Source: an uncultured Prevotella sp. (lineage in GTDB: Bacteria > Bacteroidota > Bacteroidia > Bacteroidales > Bacteroidaceae). Taken from it: DNA of 64,000 bases. The translations under genes and the position numbers were made by a program. The notes under the pieces are model-generated. The model was not told the origin of the DNA. It saw nothing but the letters and a program-made list of their open reading frames with translations, and did no database searches. Each line of letters opens with the position of its first letter. The stretch's first letter is position 1. This document shows, piece after piece, positions 17,001-24,435 of the stretch. Location: contig CAMJBL010000008.1 of the NCBI GenBank assembly GCA_946403845.1, positions 1 through 64,000 on the forward strand, read 5' to 3'.

Positions 17001-17335
17001 ACCTCCTTGATTTGGGTGGCATCCTCCATCTTAATATGGTACTTGGTACGGTTGAAGGGCAGGGTGACCGTCTTGTAACCTACATAGGTGACACGCAGCC
17101 TGTCCTTCGGGTTCTTCAGTTTAAATGAGAAGTTACCGCTCATATCTGTCACGGCAGAGGCGACGATACGATTGGCGGCGTCAAGTTCTACGACGTTGGC
17201 CATCATCACGGGTCCGAACGCATCGGTCACCGTTCCGCTGATGATGTCGCCAGCGTTTTGGGCGAAGGAATTGACAATTGACAATTGACAATTGATCATG
17301 ATCAATCCCAACAATCTAAATAGTCTCTTGTTCAT
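14021..17335 (-). CDS. SusC-family TonB-dependent transporter (pair 2)
   Basis: A 1104-residue outer-membrane transporter. The carboxypeptidase-regulatory-like domain (ISGTVTDAFGPVMMANVVEL) is at about 30-115. The plug has MRLRGVSSINGSSEPLIVVD and the classical VLKDAAATAIWGSQGANGVI at about 205-265. A large barrel follows, with an EF-hand-like DVNHDGQIDELDIVYLG loop near 960 and the C-terminal SFTAGITLSF. The ATG at 17335 is chosen because the frame start three codons earlier is TTG. The signal-peptide segment MINCQLSIVNS is encoded by CAATTGT-type heptamers (17268-17295). The gene follows the multi-fasciclin gene by 26 bases and is followed by its SusD. Confidence 0.94.
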   Translation of the reverse strand: MNKRLFRLLGLIMINCQLSIVNSFAQNAGDIISGTVTDAFGPVMMANVVELDAANRIVASAVTDMSGNFSFKLKNPKDRLRVTYVGYKTVTLPFNRTKYHIKMEDATQIKEVTVTAKRKAQGSGLAIPEREVSTARQSISMKEFEGLAFTTVDEALQGRIAGLDIVGNSGNLGSGTSMRLRGVSSINGSSEPLIVVDGNVWETGNTKDFDFSSANDEKFAELLNVNPEDIESIAVLKDAAATAIWGSQGANGVIEIKTKRGVRGKTRVTYSYRLTGTYQPQGMKLLNGDEYTMMLKEEYFNPHLQAGASDNINEINYKSGGEFSEYQMYNNNTDWVDAVKQTGWRQNHYVALSGGGEKAHFRIAAGYDHETGSIIKQQLDRFTTRVALDYFVSDRIKVATNVALTYTDNQKNYADLLSVAYRRMPNLAIYEEDKDGNSLGTYYNMLPTVSSVFRENQLKDYNPVALANLAKNEETSYNIEPEFKLNYELLSIDDEKSRLSYEGKIVFNIFNRYNDMFRPLELSTGGWNSTDANLATNNAYKSLGITTTHTLTFVPQFRNKDHQVMMLLRGQLTKGTNTSQNTSEYGLPSGSIISASAPGIISSSGFGSSPGQWRSIYFTYSAHYAYKGRYVLDFSVRRDGSTKFGDDERWGNFPALSGKWIVSDEPWFQKGLPWFSTFALRPGWGIVGNQPNAEALYYSKYTGGNGYLNQGSVYQSNLQLKKLKWEQKETFNIGVDFGFFDDRINGNVEVYKQKTTDLLMANRSLPSSSGFSTLSYQNVGSMENVGWEFNLNGNRIIRAGKFSVDFNITFANNRNKLTEMDETVLASLNGDFDRKNGSYLSRVELNRPLGGIYGFRYKGVFQYSKYSEEEIPGVSGPNAPVARDENGNVLFDNYGRTKPIVFCYTGVDDEEKEFKGGDAIYEDVNHDGQIDELDIVYLGSSLPKFTGGFGFKLHYGRLSLNTQFNFRYGNKIINKARMNAENMYSNNNQSRAVLWRWRVEGDDMPIPRALFNYGYNWLGSDRFVEDGSFIRLNYVQLSYSLAQNTLKKIGLQQLNFYVSANNLFVLTKYSGADPEVGYGGYGVVTDNAQTPRARSFTAGITLSF
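17268..17295 (-). repeat. Heptanucleotide repeat in the SusC signal-peptide codons
   Basis: Four 7-base units of the CAATTGA type on the plus strand encode the INCQLSIVNS segment just before the signal-peptidase region. Confidence 0.85.
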
Positions 17336-17339
17336 ACGT

Positions 17340-17374
17340 TTCAATTTTCAATTATCAATGATCAGTTTTCAATC
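17340..17374. repeat. Heptanucleotide repeat spanning the fasciclin stop codon
   Basis: Five degenerate units (TTCAATT, TTCAATT, ATCAATG, ATCAGTT, TTCAATC) cover the gap and the last codons (LIEN and stop) of the 17362-19923 gene, so the C-terminus is repeat-derived. Confidence 0.75.
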
Positions 17375-19923
17375 AATAGTGGTCCGTCGATGAGATGGAT
17401 GGCTGCTGACGAAGAACTGTGGATGATATTGGCACGGCTCTTGTCGGCACTCTCGTAAGAATATTCAGTCGCCATGAGGTTAAAGAGTCCCGCCTTCTCA
17501 GTCATCACCTTACGGGTATTTCCCGCCTTATCCTTGATGCTGATGGTACTACCGGCCTTGTCGGTCATAATCGTCAGCTTATTGAAGGTCTTGGAATTCT
17601 TATCGATGTAGGCAGTCTCATAGTCTGTAACAGTGCCATCGTTGTCGAGGGTTGCGTTACCCGAGGTGTTGTCAGCACCGATGTAGATGGAGTTATCCTG
17701 AATATGGTAGCGCAGGAAATTATTGATTTGCTGCGTATATTGCTCGTACATTTGCTTCTGTTTGAAATCCGTGGTGTCCAATTGTGCCACATCGTCCCAG
17801 GTTGCAAGTTTCTTAGCAGCGATGAGCTCGTCAATGCTCTCGTTCGTGGGGACATAGACGGTGTAGTGGTAATTATTGAAGACACTGATACATGTGTCGC
17901 TGCAGGCAAAGCGGCTGTCATGGATTGTCTCCAACAGGTCGCTACCTTCCAGCAGTTCACGGAAACGTGAGAATTCCGGATGCTGACCGAGCACGTTGAA
18001 AACGGTCTGTCGGGTACCCAATACCGGTCCCTGTTCCAGAATATAGGTCTTACCATTACCGCCGTTGGTCTGGTCGTAGACATAGCTGACAGGGATGGCA
18101 GATGTTTCACCATTGACCTGACGGCTACCCTCAACAGCCATGCCCTGTGCACCCTGGCCCGCATTTTGTACGCGGATGGTGGAGTTGCCTTTGGTGCGGT
18201 AATATTCATGACCATCTTCCACATCACCAATCACCACATGATCGTTCAGGATGTTATACAGACGGTTGAGGATGGGGTTGGCATCCAGATTCTTACCGCC
18301 CGAATTGGTGTAAACACCGATGGAGTCGCCTGCAAGTCCGGTTTCAGGATCGATGTTATGGATGCTGGCATATACTTCATTTCCCTTCTTATTGGGGTCG
18401 TAGTGGAATCGCAGAATCTGCTGCTGGGGCTTTCCGTAAGACACGGGGTCGATGTATTCCAACAACGCATTGTTCGACGGCAGGAAGAAACTATAGCGTG
18501 AGTTGAGTGAATTCAGATAGGCTCCGAAGTTCAGTTGGTCGATGGCCCAATGCATGATGCTCATATTCTGGTCGACCACCGTCGGGTACATCACACTGAC
18601 AAACGAAGTGGGTGTAAAAACGTGGTTGGTCAGGTAGATGGCACCGTTACAAGCCAGCCATACTGAGTCGACTTGCTCCTTGGTAATGCCCATGGGGTCG
18701 GCAGCGTCATTCAGGATGGAGTGGAATTTTGAAGGGACACTGCTGACGAACGAGGACAGCATATTGGCATTGAGGAACTCGGTGAGGGTGGAATAGGGTA
18801 CGTTGTCCCAAGAACCGAAGTTCTTACGAAGGGCAGCACCGGCACCGTTTTGCCAGTATTCCTCCAAGGCCTCGTCGGAAGGCACCAACATAACAGCCAT
18901 ATCCTGCTGCAAAGCTGTCTCGGCCGAGGCGTTGGAAAGGATGTAATAACTGTTCCAACCTGGGTCGAATCGCAGCTCGCCATTGGCCTGACTCTTCTGG
19001 TTGTGTGTGGCGGTAAACTCGCCGCCACCCTGTGAGCGCTTGGCGAAGTAGCGCAACTGGAACACAGAGTCAACCTGTGTGCCGCGGTTGGCATTGTAGG
19101 CTCGGGTTACCTCGTCACCGCAGTAGTCGGGTACGGAATAACGCTGGAGCAGATGAGCGAAGATGGTTGTGTTCTTCTTGTGGCTGATGATGTCTGCCAT
19201 GTTGGGCAGTGGGGTCATCACCTCGTTGGTGCGGTTCACAAAGCCATTCATACACTTGATGTTCTGCTGTACGATCTGGGCGCCGTTGACAGAAGCATCA
19301 CCGTTTTCGCGGTGTGTCGTGTAATTGTAGAGGAAATCGTAGTCATCGTTGGTAATCTGCTTGTTACTCATGTGACGCTCAATGAAGTGGATCATGGGCG
19401 TAGGCGTCATGTCATGCATGATGACTAAGTCACGACCTTCGTAGCCTTTCCAGTAAATGGCGTTGGGGACATCCTTGCTATGCATCACCTGTACGGTGTC
19501 GTAGATGGATTGTGAGGATTGTCTGCGCATACAGTTACCCTCAATAGGTCCCTCGGTACTGGAAAGCGACTGTACCTGATAACTGTTGTCGATCATGGCA
19601 CCGAAGAGCAACATTCGCTTTTGGGCCATACTCAGACCTTCATAACTTTTTACACCCCAGTCGTTCTTCTGGAAGAATCGACCGAAGGCCTCATCATCGG
19701 CTGCAAAAAGGGTCTTTGAACCGGTTTTGTCCAGCACCTCCCGATAACTCAGGTCGTCGATGAGACGCACCATGTTGGTGAAGTTCCCTTGTTCATCGAG
19801 CCAGCTGTAGATGCTTGCCCCATAACCTTCGGGAGTCTTCTCGTCGAGGTCGTATTCCTGACACGACGATAGGACGAGTCCGCCAACCAGTAGTGCAATC
19901 CAAAATTCTTTTCTGGTTTTCAT
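17362..19923 (-). CDS. Multi-fasciclin surface lipoprotein, first gene of the uptake operon
   Basis: An 853-residue lipoprotein with lipobox LVLSSC (Cys21). It appears to hold three or four fasciclin-like units: about 38-215 (SIYSWLDEQGNFTNMVRLID, KTLFAADDEAFGRFF), about 270-430 (IFAHLLQRYSV, AVMLVPSDEALEEYW), about 460-600 (YSFFLPSNNALLEYI) and about 655-850 (TVFNVLGQHPEFSRFRELLE, YTVYVPTNESIDELI, AAIHLIDGPLL). This is the first gene of the operon that continues through both SusC/SusD pairs. It is probably a cell-surface partner in glycan capture; its ligand is unknown. The promoter is divergent from the HTCS gene. Confidence 0.85.
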   Translation of the reverse strand: MKTRKEFWIALLVGGLVLSSCQEYDLDEKTPEGYGASIYSWLDEQGNFTNMVRLIDDLSYREVLDKTGSKTLFAADDEAFGRFFQKNDWGVKSYEGLSMAQKRMLLFGAMIDNSYQVQSLSSTEGPIEGNCMRRQSSQSIYDTVQVMHSKDVPNAIYWKGYEGRDLVIMHDMTPTPMIHFIERHMSNKQITNDDYDFLYNYTTHRENGDASVNGAQIVQQNIKCMNGFVNRTNEVMTPLPNMADIISHKKNTTIFAHLLQRYSVPDYCGDEVTRAYNANRGTQVDSVFQLRYFAKRSQGGGEFTATHNQKSQANGELRFDPGWNSYYILSNASAETALQQDMAVMLVPSDEALEEYWQNGAGAALRKNFGSWDNVPYSTLTEFLNANMLSSFVSSVPSKFHSILNDAADPMGITKEQVDSVWLACNGAIYLTNHVFTPTSFVSVMYPTVVDQNMSIMHWAIDQLNFGAYLNSLNSRYSFFLPSNNALLEYIDPVSYGKPQQQILRFHYDPNKKGNEVYASIHNIDPETGLAGDSIGVYTNSGGKNLDANPILNRLYNILNDHVVIGDVEDGHEYYRTKGNSTIRVQNAGQGAQGMAVEGSRQVNGETSAIPVSYVYDQTNGGNGKTYILEQGPVLGTRQTVFNVLGQHPEFSRFRELLEGSDLLETIHDSRFACSDTCISVFNNYHYTVYVPTNESIDELIAAKKLATWDDVAQLDTTDFKQKQMYEQYTQQINNFLRYHIQDNSIYIGADNTSGNATLDNDGTVTDYETAYIDKNSKTFNKLTIMTDKAGSTISIKDKAGNTRKVMTEKAGLFNLMATEYSYESADKSRANIIHSSSSAAIHLIDGPLLIEN

Positions 19924-19961
19924 ACGTTTAATTGAGTTTGTTAATATATCAATTTTGGGTG

Positions 19962-20049
19962 CAAAGTTACTTATTATTTATAATAGGTGTGTTTCTTTTT
20001 ATTCCCGAGGCTTTTCTGTTTGTAAATGTGAATTTCCATTTTGTTTCAT
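19962..20049 (-). promoter_or_regulatory. Promoter region of the SusC/SusD/fasciclin operon
   Basis: On the minus strand TAACTTTG lies at 19969-19962, 38 bases before the start codon. No good TTTG is found 20 bases upstream, which suggests activator dependence. A word ATGAAACAA (20049-20041, minus strand) and a related AAAAGAAACA (20000-19991) match sites found before other genes of the locus and are candidate HTCS-binding sites. Confidence 0.5.
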
Positions 20050-20156
20050 TTCTTTTGGATTTTGTGTCGAAAAGAACCATAGCAAGAAGTTTTTCAAAAA
20101 ATACAAAAAACAAAGAAAGAGAAACAAACGTGATAGTCATTTTAAGAAAAACACCG

Positions 20157-20277
20157 TAACTTTGCACCCGAAAATGGAAATACGGTAGTAAACTTCATAA
20201 GTAGTATATTAGCATTAGTTATGGTAAAACTAAGTTTCACGGTCGGCCCATATGTGAATATCGGCGACCGTTTTTTT
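20157..20277 (+). ncRNA. Candidate small transcript upstream of the HTCS gene
   Basis: TAACTTTG at 20157-20164 begins a promoter-like block almost identical to the divergent one at 19969. About 70 bases downstream a hairpin ACGGTCG/CGACCGT (20239-20245 and 20265-20271) is followed by seven T, a good intrinsic terminator. A transcript of about 105 bases would result. The segment TTAGTTATGGTAAAACT (20215-20231) is complementary, with a two-base bulge, to 20369-20387, which ends at the HTCS start codon. It could be a small RNA or an attenuated leader. Confidence 0.35.
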
Positions 20278-20305
20278 ATGCAAATATAAAAAAAACGCCT
20301 ATAAA

Positions 20306-20337
20306 TTTGGCTTGTTTTACTTTTTTTTGTATCTTTG
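20306..20337 (+). promoter_or_regulatory. Proximal promoter of the HTCS gene
   Basis: TTTG (20306-20309), a 20-base spacer and TATCTTTG (20330-20337) match the Bacteroidetes consensus and lie about 50 bases before the start codon. Confidence 0.65.
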
Positions 20338-20386
20338 TGCCGATAAAATATTAAAAAATGTACCAACAAGTTTTACCATATAACTA

Positions 20387-23300
20387 ATGAAACGGTTTGT
20401 TTTTTATATGATAGGTCTGCTCGCTGTGCTGTTGCCGGTACAAGCGCAGATGGGACATTTCTATTTTTCAGAGCGATTTACCAGTGGATTGGTCAATAAA
20501 GTCTGTCAGGATCAATACGGCTATATCTGGGTTGGTACGGAATACGGATTGAACCGTTTCGATGGCTATCGCTTTACGCCTTTCCTTCATCGTCAGAACG
20601 ATCCGACCTCGCTTGGTAATAATGACATCTCAAGTATGTTCTGCGACAGAGAGGGGCGCTTGTGGGTAGGAACAGCCAAAGGTCTGGACCGCTATGACTA
20701 CACGACTGGTGCGTTTGTGCATTATCCTTTTGAAGGTAATGTCTCACCCCGTGTTACCTGCATAACAGAATGTGACAAGGGACGGCTGTTCGTTGCAACG
20801 GCTGGCTATGGTTTGTTTGAATTGCAAAAAGATGGTGGTGAGCACCAACCGTCTGAGTTGAAATACGTGGAAGACGGCTTTACGACACCAGAACAAAACC
20901 GTTTCTTTAATTGTTTCATGTGTGATAGCAACGGACGCTTTTGGAAAAGTGGCTTTGGTGATGTCGTGACATTCCGAGAGCCCGATGGTAAGACGGTCGA
21001 GATGAAGGCTCCTTTGGGAAACGTGTTGACGCTTATCGAACGTAATGGTGAGATGCTGGTGGTCTGCCTCCACGGTATCGCGGTCTATGCGGATGGTGTT
21101 CTCAAACCGGCTCCCTTGGATGTGTCTGCCTTTGGAAATAACATCATTCTCGCCAGTGCTTTCCGCGATCATGAGGGTGATATATATATAGGTACGCGCG
21201 GGGAAGGCCTGTTCCGTCTTCCTAAAAACAGTCAGAAACTGGAGCGTGTGGAGTGTGTTGCCTGGGGTATCGACTTGAATACGGCTAAAATCTGGGACAT
21301 CAACGAAGACCGCAATGGCAATCTTTGGATTGCCTGCTATTCCAAAGGTCTGGTTCTGTTGCGCCATACCCCTCCGCAGTTCAGGACGATGGGCTTCGGT
21401 ACACAGGGTGTGGATCTGGGCTCTACCGTATCGTCGATATGCGAGGGCGATGGTGGTATGCTTTGGGTGACGGTGCAGGGGAATGGTATCTATGGCTTCA
21501 ACCGTCAGGGGCGTATTGTGGCTAAACCCGCCTCTCCGCCGAATCCCGAATTTATCTTCCGCGACCAACAGAATCGCTATTGGGTGGGCACCGATGACGC
21601 TCTCTATGCCTACAATCCCGCAACAGGTCGGAGTCAGAAACAGTTCACTTTCGATTGCGATAAGTTTAACGTTATGACCAGCGATTATGCAGGTAATATC
21701 TATATCTCCACCTATTCCAAAGGTTTTTGTATCTATAACCCGCAGACGGGGCAATTACGCAATTTCCGATCGGCTGATCGCGATTCTCTGCGTGGACATA
21801 TCTGCAACGACTGGGTACTGGCCATGATGCCCGATTCCGAGGGACATATCTGGCTAGCCACTTCTGACGGTTTGTCGTGTTATGACCCCAAGACAGACAG
21901 TTTTATGTCGCAAGGGTGGCTACAGCAACTGACACACATCAAATGTAATTCCCTTTGTGCCACAAGTCGGGGAGAAATCCTGATAGGTACTGATGAGGGA
22001 CTTTATGTGTATAAGAAGGGAAGTAGTGAGCCGCAGCAGGTAGAGGCAATGAGCGACAAGGTGATTGGCTATATTATTGAAGCTGACAATGGCGATATCT
22101 GGTGTTCCACACCTATGGGACTTTGGCAGTATGATGTCAAGAAGAAATCCTATGTCGGCCATGTCTATGGTAATGGTCTGGTTTCTAAAGAGTATATTAA
22201 TTGTGTAGGACTTCACACGAATGATAATCTTATTTGCTTTGCTACCAACGATGGTCTGACCACATTCCGCCCCTCAGATATTACGAGCGGCAGGACGGAA
22301 CTGACCGACGTGCAGTTGACGGGATTCGTCATTGCCGGCCATGAGTCCAGACCTGTTGTTGCTACCGACCATTTCCAGGTGTCTTATATGGAAACGGAAT
22401 TGACATTGGAGTTCTCGCTGCTCGACTTCAACAATCCCCGTGGTATTTTCTATGAATACTGTGTCGGTGGTGGCAATTGGGTGCAGAACCCTCAGGGGGT
22501 GAACGTTATCCAACTGAGTCATCTACAGCCTGGCACCTATCCTATACAGGTTCGGGCACGTGCAGGGGATCTCTGCTCGGCCACGAAGACCGTTACCATC
22601 GAAGTTACACCTCCCTGGTATCGTACCACATGGGCTTACTGCCTGTATTTCCTAGCCCTTGCCGGTCTCGTCAGCCTGATGGTCTATGGCTATCGTCGCA
22701 GGGCCAATCGACAGATGGATGAGGAGAAGATGAAGTTCCTTATCAATGCCACCCATGATATCCGTTCGCCATTGACCATCATCCTTTCGGCCTTGAAAAA
22801 GGTCAAAGGAGATGGGAATCCCGCTGTTGATACCATCGAACATAATGCCCAGCGCATCCTGAATCTGGTGAATCAGATACTCGATGTGCGTAAAATCGAC
22901 AAACAGCAGATGCACCTCCATTGTCAACAGACTGATATCGTGGCCTTTACGGAGGGTATTTGCAGAATGTTCGAATTCTCTGCCAAGGAGCGTGATATCC
23001 ATTTCACTTTCAATCATGAGGGATTAGACCGTTTGGACGCCTGGATTGACCGGACACAATTTGATAAAGTCATTTCCAATCTGCTTTCCAATGCTTTTAA
23101 ATACAGTAATGACGGCGGTGATGTAACCGTAAATTTGAAGAACTTGGACCATCAGGAAGAAGGACGTGCTCCAAAGATGTTGGAGCTCTCCGTTTCGGAT
23201 AATGGCGTGGGTATCGACGAAGATAGCCTGAAGCATATTTTCGACCGCTTCTATCAGGGAAGCAATTCCCGCCGGATGCACATTGATGGTACGGGTATCG

Positions 23301-24256
23301 GCTTGAACCTGTGTAAAATGATTGTTACCATGCATCATGGCACGATTGAGGCTCAAAACCGTACTGATGGCAACGGTGCTGTTTTCACCGTTCGCCTGCC
23401 ACTGGGCAATGCTCACCTCAAGCCTGAGGAGATGGATGAACAAAAGGAAATCGTTCAGTTGAGTCGAGCCAGGACCTCCACATCGAAGTATCGCGTTCTG
23501 ATTGTTGACGACGATCTGGAGATGGCTCGCTATGTTTCCTCAGAGTTGGGCAGGTACTATCATTTTGGCATCTGTCCAAATGGCAAAGAGGGTCTGAAAG
23601 AGCTTCTTACCAATGAGTATGATGTTGTGGTAAGCGATGTGATGATGCCCGAGATGGACGGCTTTACCATGCTCCGAATGGTGAAAACCAATATCAATAT
23701 CTCGCACATACCAGTCATCATGCTCACCTCCAAGGCTGATGTGGCCAATCGTCTGGAAGGCTTGGAGCGTGGTGCCGATGCCTTCCTGGCAAAGCCCTTC
23801 GATATGGAGGAACTACATATGGTAATCGAGAATCTGGTACAGAGCCGTCTACGCCTGAAGGGCAAGTATTCCGGTGCCCAGCAGGCACAAGCTGAAAAGG
23901 TAGACCAACCAGAGGTGCGCGGTAACGATGAGGTGTTGATGGAACGTATCATGAAGGCCATCAATAAGAATATCTCCGATAGCGACTTCAATGTGGAACG
24001 CTTGACGCAGGAGGTGGGAATCAGTCGTGTGCAGCTGCATCGGAAGATGAAGGAGCTTACGGGCATCTCCACTAGCGAGTTTATTCGGAATATCCGATTG
24101 GAACAGGCGGCAAGACTCCTGAAAGAGCAGAAAATCAATGTGACACAGGTGGCCTATACGGTGGGATTTTCCAATCTGGCTCACTTCTCCACCATCTTCC
24201 GGAAACATTTCGGTGTGGCTCCGTCGGAATATGCCGAGCGTGAGACGAGTGTTTAA
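20387..24256 (+). CDS. Hybrid two-component system sensor/regulator (HTCS)
   Basis: A 1289-residue inner-membrane protein that joins sensor, kinase and regulator. In order: signal peptide (1-20); a periplasmic two-component propeller of repeats such as GYIWVGTEYGLNRFDG (about 25-670); a Y_Y_Y domain (about 675-745); one membrane helix (about 748-768); HisKA with the phospho-acceptor in ATHDIRSP (His790); HATPase (DNGVGI, GTGIGLNLCK); a receiver with Asp1084 in VVSDVMMPEMDG; and an AraC-type DNA-binding domain at the C-terminus (about 1185-1285). All key residues are present. HTCS proteins bind glycan fragments in the periplasm and activate the linked utilisation genes. This one lies divergent to the uptake operon and close to xylanase genes, so a xylan- or arabinoxylan-derived ligand is inferred. 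Confidence 0.95.
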   Translation: MKRFVFYMIGLLAVLLPVQAQMGHFYFSERFTSGLVNKVCQDQYGYIWVGTEYGLNRFDGYRFTPFLHRQNDPTSLGNNDISSMFCDREGRLWVGTAKGLDRYDYTTGAFVHYPFEGNVSPRVTCITECDKGRLFVATAGYGLFELQKDGGEHQPSELKYVEDGFTTPEQNRFFNCFMCDSNGRFWKSGFGDVVTFREPDGKTVEMKAPLGNVLTLIERNGEMLVVCLHGIAVYADGVLKPAPLDVSAFGNNIILASAFRDHEGDIYIGTRGEGLFRLPKNSQKLERVECVAWGIDLNTAKIWDINEDRNGNLWIACYSKGLVLLRHTPPQFRTMGFGTQGVDLGSTVSSICEGDGGMLWVTVQGNGIYGFNRQGRIVAKPASPPNPEFIFRDQQNRYWVGTDDALYAYNPATGRSQKQFTFDCDKFNVMTSDYAGNIYISTYSKGFCIYNPQTGQLRNFRSADRDSLRGHICNDWVLAMMPDSEGHIWLATSDGLSCYDPKTDSFMSQGWLQQLTHIKCNSLCATSRGEILIGTDEGLYVYKKGSSEPQQVEAMSDKVIGYIIEADNGDIWCSTPMGLWQYDVKKKSYVGHVYGNGLVSKEYINCVGLHTNDNLICFATNDGLTTFRPSDITSGRTELTDVQLTGFVIAGHESRPVVATDHFQVSYMETELTLEFSLLDFNNPRGIFYEYCVGGGNWVQNPQGVNVIQLSHLQPGTYPIQVRARAGDLCSATKTVTIEVTPPWYRTTWAYCLYFLALAGLVSLMVYGYRRRANRQMDEEKMKFLINATHDIRSPLTIILSALKKVKGDGNPAVDTIEHNAQRILNLVNQILDVRKIDKQQMHLHCQQTDIVAFTEGICRMFEFSAKERDIHFTFNHEGLDRLDAWIDRTQFDKVISNLLSNAFKYSNDGGDVTVNLKNLDHQEEGRAPKMLELSVSDNGVGIDEDSLKHIFDRFYQGSNSRRMHIDGTGIGLNLCKMIVTMHHGTIEAQNRTDGNGAVFTVRLPLGNAHLKPEEMDEQKEIVQLSRARTSTSKYRVLIVDDDLEMARYVSSELGRYYHFGICPNGKEGLKELLTNEYDVVVSDVMMPEMDGFTMLRMVKTNINISHIPVIMLTSKADVANRLEGLERGADAFLAKPFDMEELHMVIENLVQSRLRLKGKYSGAQQAQAEKVDQPEVRGNDEVLMERIMKAINKNISDSDFNVERLTQEVGISRVQLHRKMKELTGISTSEFIRNIRLEQAARLLKEQKINVTQVAYTVGFSNLAHFSTIFRKHFGVAPSEYAERETSV

Positions 24257-24276
24257 TATTTGTCTCATTTTGTTTC

Positions 24277-24313
24277 AAAAATCCCGCATCTTACCGGTAG
24301 ATGCGGGATTTTT
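24277..24313 (+). terminator. Intrinsic terminator after the HTCS gene
   Basis: Perfect 15-base arms (AAAAATCCCGCATCT at 24277-24291, complement at 24299-24313) with a 7-base loop; the right arm ends in a T-run. Confidence 0.92.
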
Positions 24314-24340
24314 GTAACATGAGCACAAAAATGAAAGCAA

Positions 24341-24386
24341 ATGAAACAATTGGAAAAACATGTATGTGCGTTATTATTTACCTTTG
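24341..24386 (+). promoter_or_regulatory. Promoter of the large secreted protein with candidate HTCS site
   Basis: TACCTTTG lies at 24379-24386. ATGAAACAA (24341-24349) begins 38 bases before it, preceded 10 bases earlier by the related ATGAAAGCA (24331). The same word is at the same distance before the GH31 promoter. Confidence 0.55.
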
Positions 24387-24435
24387 CAGCCAGAAATTTC
24401 TATTTTTATTAACTTTCATTTAAAACTTTAACAAC

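Noticed and set aside
19932..20188. Plus-strand small proteins in the HTCS/fasciclin gap
   Set aside because: AT-rich frames without a ribosome-binding context that cross both divergent -7 elements.
20142..20369. Small minus-strand protein between the divergent promoters
   Set aside because: The frame runs through the hairpin and promoter elements of the HTCS upstream region and has no recognisable features.
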